NCBI GenBank assembly: GCA_905178155.1 | Contig: CAJINV010000018.1 | Location: 724,609 to 788,608, forward strand | Source of the DNA: Amoebophrya sp. A120 | Lineage: Eukaryota; Sar; Dinophyceae; Syndiniales; Amoebophryaceae | Direction of reading: 5' to 3' | Length of the DNA stretch: 64,000 nt | Shown: in pieces, positions 13,101 through 25,100 of the stretch | How positions within the stretch are numbered: position 1 is the first letter of the stretch | Layout of the letters: every line of letters begins with the position of its first letter | Translations under genes and position numbers: made by a program | The notes under the pieces: generated by a model | The model's database searches: none | Told to the model about the DNA's origin: nothing | The model's input: only the letters and a program-made list of their open reading frames with translations

Positions 13101-16100
13101 TCAGGGTCGCGCCCGCGCCCAACACCACCTCCTCCTGCACGGGGATCTGCCCGTGGTTCCGTTGGTTCTTCATGTCGATCGTGACGGACTCGCGGCTGCT
13201 GCCAACCCGCACGTCCTATGGATTGTAAACATGTCTGGGTCTGGAAGTCATGCGTATTTTGTATGATGATTGATGCCTCTAATGCATGATCTAGCAACAC
13301 AGATTTTTAGAGGGCCTCCTAATGCCTATTCCGCATGAGAAATGCCCTCTCCACGTAACACAAACTGGAGTCCTGTTGCTGGTCATGCAATACAGATTTT
13401 TATTGTTGGAATCCAAAGGCAGCATTACAAATTACAATCTTCCAGACCCAGACATTTTTGCAATCCATACGTCCAAGCGGCCGGCGAGCGTCGGCTCGTA
13501 CCACCCAAACCAGAGCGGCTCGGACTCTTTCGCAGGCACCTGGATCCAAGGCAGCTGAAACAAGTTCTTGGGGTCGATCTTAAAGGCCTCGGTGATGAGG
13601 TTCTTCTCTCGTTTGTACGTCTGAGACTCCTTGTTCAGCTGCTTGATAAACTTCTCGTGCCATTCCATGCCCCTGTATCCTGAGACAAAACTACATACCC
13701 ACCCTGCTTAACAAGATACCAAATGATCATTTGCAACAGTACAAACGCCGAGCCTGCTTCGCGAGTTACGCATGCAGCGTAGTGTGTGTGTTCAAATAAC
13801 TGTAGAATAGTAGGCAAGAAAATAATTAGGAACACGCGCATACACAAATACACAGACATACACACTGGGTGACCAGCTAGCGCTCTGCTCGGAGTCGGAC
13901 TACAGAATTACTTGGTACTAGCCGCGAGCTTCGAGAGCGTCATCAAGTACTAGATTCCCAATCAGCATTTGCATTGCCGTCTCCGTGTTGGCGCTTCCAT
14001 TGCGGAATGCAAATCCAAATCATAAAATTATCTGCATGACAGCTGCAGCTCTTGGAGTGTCATCCTCGTGGGCACGTTTTTCACGCTGGATAGCCTTTGC
14101 AGCTTGTTCTGCGCCGCGTTGTTGCCCAGGTTCTGTCGGATGATGATTCGCGTGTTCTCGCAGCAGTTGACCAACTGAAACCCAGTGCCAATGTTTCTGG
14201 TCTTCTGCTGCGTCAGCGCCAGGGGTTTCGGCGGGGTTGGTAGATTGTGTGGCGCGGCAGGTGAAGGCCCCTTGTGCTGTGGGGTCGTGGCTGCCGCAGT
14301 GCTCCTCGTCCCCGACGACCCAAATCCACCTGCGGCGGTTGATGCGGAACCGACTTCAGCAGCAGCAGATGACGCACCACCAGCGCTGGCGCTGCTGCTT
14401 GTCTGCTCGTTGTCTCGAACGTTGTAGTGCGCGTGCATGGTCATGTACGTCGTCCCCTGCGTCACGTTCTCGGTGACCTCGATGCAGCAAGTCACGTAGT
14501 TGCACGGGTTCTGGTGCAGGATGCCGTCCGGAGACTCGTGCCACACGTTGTCGAACAGCACCAGGTGGTACTCCCCCGGAATCTATGCATCGCAAAAGCA
14601 GTTCTAGTTGTGTGGTCAAGTAAAATTGCCGTACAAATAATTCTTTTCCCAAGAGAAAAAATGCGGTTTGTTCTGCTGATCTCGTCACTCTATTGGGCAT
14701 CCATCTGTCATGCACGACCGCAATTTCTCGGACGAGCGGAGTACAAGTAGAACTTTTGCGTTGTATAGAATCCAACAGGGCACGGAGCCGGAGTACGCGT
14801 ACTCTTTATACCGCACCTCAATTCCGAACTTCCCAAACATGCTCCAACGCAGCAGGGGCAGCATGCCGCCTTTCCCCGGGACCACCATTTCCGGCAGTCC
14901 CTCGCGCATCGCGTCCTGGACATCCCGATAGTGCAGGTCCTTCTCGTATCCAGGAAAAGAAACCCGTCGACATCCATTTCGCTTCGTTCCTATCGTCCTA
15001 TCGATCTGAACCAACCACCCGACACGCCCAATGGCGTGATCGGAGGAGAGAGGGCAAGGGCGTCTCGGTCCCTCACCGTAGAGACAGCCTACAGGGATGC
15101 CTCAAGGCCCCTCCCCACACGCCGCAGCGCAGGCGGCCCGAAGAACCCAGGGAAGAGAACTGACATGATGAATTCGGGCGAACGAAAGAGGGGCCGGAGG
15201 ACCGACCTTCGAGCCCTCGACCACCGCCAATCGCCGCGCAGAGGCGGAAAACCCCCTGCAAAACAACACAAGTGGAGCGCGCCCCGTGGTCATAGCCGCC
15301 AAGCTTTACGAACGGGAAAAGGCCATCTGGCCAACACGAGAAAACACAGAGATAAAACACACGACGGGCCGAAAAACCGTAGCCCCAATAGTTGATACCT
15401 ACGAGACAAAGCACACCGCACTGCCCTGGACATGGGACACTGTTCCGCGCCTGTGTGGCGAGAGGGGCCACAGCCTATAACCCCAAGACCCTACATCCCT
15501 CCACAGGAGGGTGGCGAAATGTCTTCCGGCGAAACGCAAACAAACGTCCCGTGTAGCCCGAACAAAACCAAAAAGAGAAGTACCCTCCAAAGCACCGTGG
15601 CCACATCATGGGGAATCCCGACACCGCGACAACAATAAAACAGCCTCCAAGCTGAGACCCTGCCCGCTCAGCCACTCGAGCTCGATTACCTTGGGCGTCA
15701 GCGAGTGTAAGAAGAGCCTGCCCAGTAACAACCTGGCCGCGTCAATTGAAGTTCGTGCAAGCCATGAAAACCAGAAGCGGGTCTCCAGCAAGACCAGGAG
15801 CAAACCTACAACAAGTTCACTATCCCCTTAAGGCGGAGGCGCCCCTACGAAAACCGTGCCCCCGGATGCGCCCGACATCGGGCACGCCTGGTTCAACCAC
15901 CAAAGAGAAGCCCTAAAAGAAAGTCCTGCGCTCTTCAAGGGTGCAGCAAAACTTACCGGGCTGGAAGAATGTACCCTACAACCGCCAGTCCTTCGTATGA
16001 ATTTCAACACGATCCCGCCACCAAGTAAGGAAACCGAACCTGCGCCACGCGCATAAGGCTAACTCGGACACCGAAGAGCCAGAGAAATAAACAACGAAAG

Positions 16101-19100
16101 CCGACCAGGAGAGATAGTCCCCTGACAAAACCTCCAAGAAGTTGTTGCGCCCGCCGCCCTGGCTGGCAAGAAGGTGGCCGGTAGGAAACCAGGGCGAAGC
16201 CAGACCGTCCGTGACCGAAGGTAAGCGCGACAGAAGAGCACAAAGCCTCTACCAAATGTAAACGGGAAAAACCGACCTATGTCCTCGTGGCTTGTTCAGA
16301 ACCCCGACAGCGAAAAACATGAGGCGCAATGCACTCATCCATCCTCAGAGAACAACAGCACAAGAAGTGCCTCAGCCTGCACACTACAACACCGCACCGA
16401 ACATTGCCACGAAAAGACTCAGCAGGAACCGGTAGGGACGATCATAGCCCCCAACTGAAAAGCCGCCCAAAAGCAACTAGATGGCTCGCACAAGCCTTCT
16501 CCTGCTGGTGGGAGAGAGAAAACCGAGAGAGGGGGAAGGAGAATCAGCTTCAACAGCCGCCGCCCCGCTGCCCTAAAAGCCGGTAGACCCGGATGCTCCG
16601 TTCCTAAGTAGGGAACTGAGCCAAGATACCATCGCCCAAACAAATACTCATCGACACCCCAGCGGCAACCCCTAGCCGGAGGAACCCTGTCCCTGAGTTC
16701 CAAAACAACCAGCGGAGCGAATGTTGGGAAAAAACCATCTTCATCCGCGCAGCCACATCGCCAGAGCAAGCGGTAGGTGTAGCGACGCCCGCAAGCCCTT
16801 CTAGATTCAGCCCGCTTGTCTCAAATCCAAAGCGCTGACAAAGTGAGCTCACCTGTCCCCCGAACACAGAGCCCACTGCGACCCGACCCGTAATCGGAAA
16901 GGAAACCCGGGCCCGGGCGGTAGAGCTACGGATGCCAGCATGCCAAAACCCTACGACGGCACTTATGCTGTAAAAGACCGACCGCTGGGAAAGCCATCCC
17001 AAGCAACGGGCGCGCCTAGCATGCCCGGTGAGAAATTCTGGCAAGAGTTGGCGAAAAAGACTCCCTCCAAGGCCACCACCCAAAAATGTATAAAGAAAAC
17101 CGAGGCAGATGCCCGCCAAGCCGAGAAACTCGGAAGCCATTTAGTAGCGACCGCAATGCGCCATCCCACACAAAGGAACAACTCGCGCAACCCCACAAAA
17201 CCTAGTGGCGCGCCCAATTGATTGCCCAAGCGCCCTGGGCTTACTGTCAAAGCCGCAATCGATTGCCCTAAGCACATTTCTAGTGCCGCCGAAAACAGGC
17301 ACTGACCCCGTGCCGCCCTTGAGCCGCTAGACCCCCAAGCGCGCCGCCATCTCATGGCAAGGCCTTCCGAAAACTGAGTAACCCCGCCAGCAATGACCAA
17401 AAGCCAGCCCTGCTGTGATATGCGTAGCGCTACCTCGCGCCTGGAGCAAGTAGTCGGAGCAACCCGGTGCCAACCAGTTGTCCCAAAGGTGCCAACATCT
17501 CGAAATGAGCAGCCACCGTCGCAGCAGCCGCCCGCACGGGGTACAGCGGCACCCGGTAAAACGATTCAAAGGCAGAAAACCCTAACTCGCTGAACGAGAA
17601 AATCCCCCCGAGCCTACAGCGAAAAGGGGCCAGAGACGAATCCTAACGACGGACGAGCCCTAGAAAGGAGGGCGAGATGCACCCGGTATATCACGGGAAA
17701 CAAACCGACCCCAGCCATTTCGACGCCACTCATGCCAACATAAAGCTCAGCCTTGGCCCTAAGATCCTGCACTGCCCATGTTGGGCCCGAACGATGCCCC
17801 AATTTAATGGCCACCTATTCCTGCGTCCCCCAGAATGGGGCGCGTCCCTCCGCTTCGAACATAAGAGCCTCTTGCTCCACCCGGCCAAACTAGAGCGCCC
17901 TGACCCGCGCCCGTTCATACCTTCCCAAGACGAAAACTACCTTGGACAAAGCCAGATAACCGGCGGGCATGTGGGTCCCGCTACCAAAGTAGCTCTGCCA
18001 AATAGAGAGATAGAGAGAGAAAGAGAAATAGAGAGAGAGGGGGAGACCGCCCCCGTGAAATCCGCCCAGCAGCTGTCTTCGCCTGAACTGGCGTCGACAT
18101 CGCCTGTACCTGCCTCGCCCGCGGCGCCCCAACGCGGCTAATGTGTACATGCCCCCGCGGAGCCATCTCCACGAGGTAAGCTGCTTGAGGGTCCGTACCC
18201 GTAGCCATCAACCGAAGTTGGCCCGTGCCAAAATCAACCAACTGCACCAACCTGGGCGACCCGGAAAGGTAGGGCCCCAAATATTAGATTGATATCCCGC
18301 AGGCCCAGAAAAAGGAGCACGAGCTCAATAGTCCGAAAACACTAGCCCAAGCTGCTAGCGTCTACCAAAACCAATTCCCACGAAGCAGGCTGCTCGTGCG
18401 TCCAAGCCTATTCTTGAAAAGATTACTCCCAGCCCAACAATGAGGCGCTGCCACATGTCCGATAGGAAAGGGAAAGAAAGCCGAAGTAGAGAAAAGGGGC
18501 CTCGCCGCGGCCAAGGACAGCAATGAGTTCAGGCCAACGAAAGATGGCCGCCTGGCCAAGAGTAGCGCGCCCTGCGGTTCCTTTGAAAAATTGCCGCACC
18601 TGGTCCTCCGGCAGTGCATCCCACAGACAAGCATCCTAAGGCCTGCTGGCTCCCTCGAATGCGCCCCGCCCGCGCAGCGCGACAGACCCGTGGCAACGAA
18701 GCCAGCCCCAAACCGTCCACCAGGAGGCATCCCCGGAAGACCCACTCTCGAGTGGTCTAGAAGTGACGTGGCCGCCTCCGGCCCTAAACCGCGCCAAAAC
18801 CTGAGGTCCAAGATGAAGAGGCTCCAACTTCCGCCCGTCGTGGTTGGGCACAGTAGTAAAGCCAGCCTCCAAGGAGGGCAAAGGCCAGCCTAGACGTGAG
18901 CTTGCACAGTTTCACCGCAACTGCGGCCACCTGTTCCAACCCAATCCCGCCCGCGGGAAGCAGACCAAACAATGACTCCGTCCCCTGCCAGAAATTAGCC
19001 GGGGAATGAATACCACAAGCGCCAAACCAGAAAGCCAAGGCGTAGAGCCCGACCGCCGCCACCAGTGCACTCAAGATCGTCTACCCTAGTCCGTTGCATA

Positions 19101-22100
19101 CCGAGGTGCAAGAGCCCTACCACATATAAAGGACGCACTGAATAAGCGCCGGCACATTGGAAAACCTGAAAGACCAGCAGGAGAGCAGATCTGCCCTAAC
19201 GTAACTCTTCGCGAACCAAGGCGGCTAACACCTAGGCCTGCGAGGTGTGCGCCCGCTGCCACCACCAGCGTACTTAAAAAGAGTCAATCCAACACCGACA
19301 TATGCCCAGCTACAACTGCGACCACCCCTGCTTGTCCATTGTCGCGAAAGTACGCGAGCGGGGGACTCAGACAGACCCCACCACCTAGTGTCCCACGCCC
19401 ATAAGTAGTACCTTCCAGGCTACAGGAGGGCACGACCTTACACCCAGTGCAGAGCACCCGCTTGGCCCCCGGCGAAGCCAACGAAAACCAAAAACCCCCC
19501 GCGGTCATAGGATAACGGATTCAAACCGACATTGCCCAGAGCCAAGCGAAGAGTGTAAGGTCGTTGTGCCCACCTGCCAGCAACCTTTTTCTGTAACTGT
19601 AGCCATCTTTCCATTTCCATCTCGAAGCGCAGAGCGCGAGGCCCAAAAGGAGAGAGCCGCACACCGCGTAGGAGTAGTGTTCGTTGAGCTTCAAATACAA
19701 TTCCGAGCCCGGGCGTGAACGCGGAAATTTCCCTTCCCACCCTGATCCAGTGGGCCCGAAGCCTACAACCCGGCCCGCCGGCAGATCTTAAAGCCGCGAC
19801 TGGTCCTACCACCTGTCTACGTGAGAAAGTTGAAGAAAACCCCCGAGTTGGCGCCACTCCTTAAACTTTCACTGGGCCCAAGTGTGCAATTCTGAAGAGA
19901 ACCTAAAACCAGTGAAGCGACACCCATACTACACGGCCCGGAAGAGAGCGAGCCAGCACCGAGTTGGCAGCACCAGAAGACAGAGCGCCCCTCTACCGTC
20001 CACGCAACACAATTACCGAGGAGAAGGGGAGGTCGGAAACCATCCCTAGATCCCATCCCCAGCCCAACCCCAGCCGATTGCATGAGGCACTCTAACTCTG
20101 AATCCAATAAACCAAAGTCCCATCGTGTGAAACCGGACGCCAAGCTATGCGCTGGCGCCTGCGCAAAGTGCTCCAGCTTCCCCTGCCTCGAACTAGGCAC
20201 GTACGTTATTCCCTGCAAGGCCTGTTCCGGGCGATATCCTGAGAAAAGGAGAGAAGACTGCCGCTGCACCAAGCCGGCCGAAACGAGAAAGCCTTGCCCG
20301 AAAACCAAAACCTGGGCCCCCTCCGTGGAATCCCGTGTGTGCTGAGTTTCTCCACTGCCAGCAGCGGCGCAAGCATTTCCATCAGCGCCAGCCCCACAAA
20401 AGCTCTGGACCTCCGGCCCAAATAGACCCCGGACTTACACTCCTAAAACCTCCCGGTCCGGCCGCAGTCTTACTGATCTCAAAGAGCCAAATCCTAGTTC
20501 CAAGCCATACAATACTGGCTGCAAAGTGCCTTTCCTCAGCCATAAAGTGCCCCAAATCAACCGTAAAGCCCTAGCGCCCTGACACAGAGGGCGACTCCCC
20601 CGGTCATCCGGTCGATGCCTCGAGCATGTCCACGAACTAAAATGCCGCGCCTGTGCCATAAAGTGCCTGTGCTAAACACTACCCCTGCCACAGCAACATG
20701 CCTGCTTCCTACATACATTGCTTTGCGAGCCCGATCCTATGCCGATGCCAATCCGTGTGGCCCCACACCACGCCAAAGACCAAACTCTCACCAGCCAAGC
20801 CTTCAGAGCCAATCGTGTCAGAAATAGGCACGAAAACACGTATGCCGCTGAGTGTGGGCCAAGGCCACTCCTAGCTTTCCTGCGAACTCCTCGTCTTACC
20901 CATCTGTAGATCCGCAGCCACGGGATGAGAGCTACAGTATCCTCCTAACCAGCACCCACAGTGCTTCCGACTCCGACCTAGTGAGGGCGAGCGGGTAATA
21001 AACCTTGTTCCTTGATGATGCCTCGTAGCCATACTGCGCGCTACGCGCGCGGGCACTACCATACCCCCCTGCTCCTGGATCTATGTCCATCCTGCTAGCT
21101 GTGCCCTAGTAGATAACAATGCCGGCGTCACTGTGCGCACAAGCCACGCCCGAGGCCCTGGGCCCTCCTGATGCCCTGCTCCACGAAACGGAGCCGCCTA
21201 GCCTTTTCAGAGGAGAATTTGAGCGATCCCGACCCCCAGTCACCTCACCAGGACCAGGTCCAGTCGTCGCGCCGTCAACTATGGCCATTGCCGTGCCAAT
21301 CCTACATCGGCCCCCAGTCAACCTAGACTGAGTCCAGCCAATCAAAAGAAAAACCATGGCACGACCCCCGCCTCGATTGCGGGTCCAGTCGTGCCGCCTT
21401 GCATTAGCTTTCCAGGGATCTGCTAGCCCTTTATATAGTAGTCTCGTCCTTTCCGTCACTTACTCGAAAATGATGCACCGAGGTGCATCCGTATTTATTT
21501 TTTGCATTGCAAATAGTGGATTTTATGCATGTTTTGCATGACAAATTGGATGGGGATGGGTGTTTTTCCTTGGATATCTCGCTCCACGAAATGTGGGACA
21601 CGACGGACCCCTGTCGCACATACACCGGCTCCGCCATGTTATGCATTGAAACTCAGTATGTCGGGCTGGCCTGGCAAGGTTGCATAAAAAGCAGCAGAAA
21701 TAGCGCCGGCGCCACGATTTCGTTTATGAAGTATCGGAGTTTGTGATGCGCGCAGCTAAGCATGAGAGAGCATTTCTTCGAAAGATTTTTCATACAACTA
21801 CCTACGTCGATGCGCTTGAACGGGTACTTCTCAAAACAAGTCCTGCTCATTCAACATTACACGTCCCTAGAAGAACTACCAGACATACTTGCCATGCGTA
21901 AATGTCGTTGACAAACAAAACTCTCGGCACGATGTTGATACACCGGAGCGGAGGCAGGCCCCGGTCCAGGTTGTGCGTTTGCGTGATCTTGTATCCGAAC
22001 ATGACCTTCTCTATGCACTGCAAAAGCATCGCAGTAGTATGAATTGCATTACAAATTTTCCCAAGAGCAAAAATGCAATCTGTCATGCTATTTCAGGAAA

Positions 22101-25100
22101 AAAGTTGGATTTGTCATGCATATCCGCAATTAGTACGAGTACGATACTTTTGCACAGGATATTCTCCGTGATCCGGTCCAGCTCCTCCGTCTGATCTTCG
22201 GCGGAAGAGTATTGAGAGGAAAAATCCCCCCTCCCCATATCAAAACGGAATTTGTGATGCTGGATTTGTGTACACAAATCAGCTATGCATTGCAGGAAGG
22301 CAATGCAGCCAGTTCCCCAGGCTAGCTAGGGGCGCACGAGCTTAGTAGTTCAGCATGGCAACCGGCTCCCCTTTAGGCCCAACAGCGTGACAAATCGGCT
22401 CCACAATAGGGCGGGAGCTTCTGCCTTTGTCTTCTTGCAAGACAAATGTGATTTGTGACCTCAAATCAGCAACATAAATTTTCGGAGTCATACCGTTTCG
22501 ATATGGGGAGGGGGGATTTTTCCTTTCGATAAAGAGCCGCTGCTTCCCGCCCCGTTCGTGCCCGTCGTGGCGGTCACTTTCGCGTACTGGTTATGGCTTG
22601 CATAATTCTGCTGGTAGCTCATCGCGTTCTGCTGGTACGCCATGTTTTGCGATTGCGCACCACCAGCACCACCTCGGCTATAAGCGAAGCTCCCGGTGCT
22701 AGAGCTTCCTCCACCACCACCAGCCAGGCCTCGCGTTTTGTCGTACTTTCGCCACAGCACCGAGTCTTTGCGCAGCACATCAATCTCGACGTTGCCGCGG
22801 TTTCCGATGTTTTCCAAGTGCTCCACCCGTTGCTCTTCGTCGGAAAGGTATTTGTTGCAGTACACGGCCATCAGGGACTGTGTCTCGCAGTCCAGCGGAA
22901 GATATACCGGATTTGTCTCCACCAACTGCGCACACACCCGCTCCTGCGGTAGCACCATCAGCCTGAGGTCCTCCGCTATCCAAGAAAAACCTGTGCAGGT
23001 TGGTGTAATTCTTTAACTTGAGGAGCAGCGTCACATAGATAGGTTTTGGTTGGGTTGTTCGCGTGTTGACAGAGAAAACTTGTCATGCGACAATAAGAAT
23101 AATACGCGAACGAGTCACACATCAGAAATTCAAGAGCAGGCTCGGACAATGCGCATGGATATTCATACTCATCTGCTTCTGCTCATTCGGCTGTGTGACA
23201 AGTATTAACGTTGCATTTTCTGCATCATAGACTCAGCAACTCTCTCAGTTTTTTCTTGCATATCCGCAGCACGCGACGACGTTGTAGTAGCGCCAGTGCG
23301 ACCGGTGCCCGGGCTGCCGGTGTTCCTCGCCAGCTCCTGGGTATCCTGTGCAAAAGTATCGCGCGGGTCGCACTAATAGCCAGAGTCATGCGTCTAGTGA
23401 CAGATCTACTTTTCTTTCTGTTCGTTGCTGTTCTACTAGCATGGCAAGCTGCGAGACGCAAAACGCGTCTCTTTCCCTGTCGCGAGACGCAAAACGCAAA
23501 ACGCGTTTGTACTAGTACTACAAGTAAAACTTAAAGTAGTACGAAGATACTTTTGCAATGCATACTGGGAGAGGAAATACAGTTGGGGATTAATTGGCGC
23601 GGTGGTATTCGTCGTTGCGTTGTTGCTCCGTTTCAGATATCCTGTGCAAAAGTATCGTACTCGTAGTAATTGCATTCATGCATCACAAATCGCGTCCTCA
23701 AGCTAAATCCGCATTACAAATTTCATTTCTCATACCGAGGAATTTGTAATGCATTTATACGAGTACGATACTTTTGCAGTTCATATCAGAACCTCGGCCA
23801 GCGAAGAGGTGAGACAGACGAAATCAGTCGTGGAGGAGCCGCTGGAGGTCGTGCTCGTCCCTGTGATAGAACTCGCAGGAGCTCCCGACGATGAACCCAC
23901 TTTCATACTCGTATTCCCTTTCCCACCCGTCGCAGAGGAAATAAGTCCTGTTCTACCCCCGCCGGGGCCGGTGGTGCCTCCAGTTGTCCCTGCAGCTGCT
24001 GCGCTAGATGGCGCTCCTACACTTTCCAAGTAGAGGGGTTTCAGGTTGTTCAAGTAGCTGCCTCTTTCCTCTTTGGTACAGCGCACATTCGTGCGGTCAA
24101 GCGCGATTTCCATCGCGCCCGGCTTGGGATAGGGCAGGTTCAACGAGTTTTCCTGCGATATGGCGTTCTCAACTGTCACATTCTCAGCTGTTGCATGAAT
24201 TTGTCATGCAAAACTACCTTGAGCCGGTAGATGATCAAGCTGCTTCGCATGACAAATCTTCAAAGGGCTAAACAGCATCTAAGTCCGTGCCAAATCTGTG
24301 ATGCAAAAGCAGCAAGCTTGTGCCTTTGACTGTTGCGGCTCTTGCGTCACAAATTCATGTAACAGTTCAGAATGTAACGTTTGAGAGCCCCATATGCGAG
24401 TAGATGACCTTCGGGCCCGATATCCTGTTGTTCGGACGATTTCGGAACACGGTGGATATGTAGTATGGCTTGAGGTATGCATTGCAAAAGTATCGCAGTA
24501 GTATAAATCGCAATACAAATTTTTCCAGAAGGAAAAATGGAATTTGTAATGCTGATTTTGCTAAGAAACAAGATTTGTCATGCATGATTGCAATTAGTAC
24601 GAGTACGATACTTTTGCACAGGATATCAGGAGCTGCTGAAACGCCTCGTCCGCAAGGTTATACAGCGGTTCATCGTATCAAATGTAAAAATGTCTGGGTC
24701 TGGAAGGTTGGAAGACTTGTCATGCAGGTTTTCCATGACGCGTGAGGTCTGTAATACATGACCCAGCATGACAGATTCTTCTCGACCTCGATCATGCCTC
24801 GTCTGCATGAGAAAGTCCCTCTCAGCTTGGTCAAAAGAGGAGAGCTTTAGGTAATCATGCAACACAGATTTTTGCACTATCGAGAATTAGCATGACAAGT
24901 TGCATTCTTCCAGACCCAGACATTTTTACAATCCATACATCGGTGGGCGGTGCCTGCGCGTCTACTCGGCGGTCGACATCTTCCAAAAATGGCCTGGTCA
25001 TATTGCCGCTTCCAAGATTTTGATTAGCTTCGCCCCCCACGGTGGAGCTACTGCTACCAGGGTGGTGCATCGCACTTCCGAAATTTGCCCCTTGATTCAG

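Larger units (their letters stand above)
14947..21576. mobile_element. Giant introner, family H, carrying a nested 6.5-kb insertion
   Basis: The outer ends are an ordinary family H introner: TATCCAGGAAAAGAAACCCG at the left and GGGTGTTTTTCCTTGGATA at the right, with a perfect TSD TCTCG. Other H copies are 109-286 bp. Deleting all 6,630 bp plus one TSD joins HISWSE-KDLHYRDVQ in frame, so the whole block behaves as one VPS13 intron. Confidence 0.85.

Noticed and set aside
14980-21493. Numerous open frames up to 178 codons on both strands
   Set aside because: They occur in all frames with no motif or continuity, as expected for T-poor sequence in which TAA, TAG and TGA are rare on one strand.
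22979-23034. Possible exon LLLKLKNYTNLHRFFLD
   Set aside because: It looks VPS13-like, but the element at 22977-23262 has a perfect TSD (TCCGC) and its removal restores the frame to LRLMVLPQERV, so this stretch is intronic.
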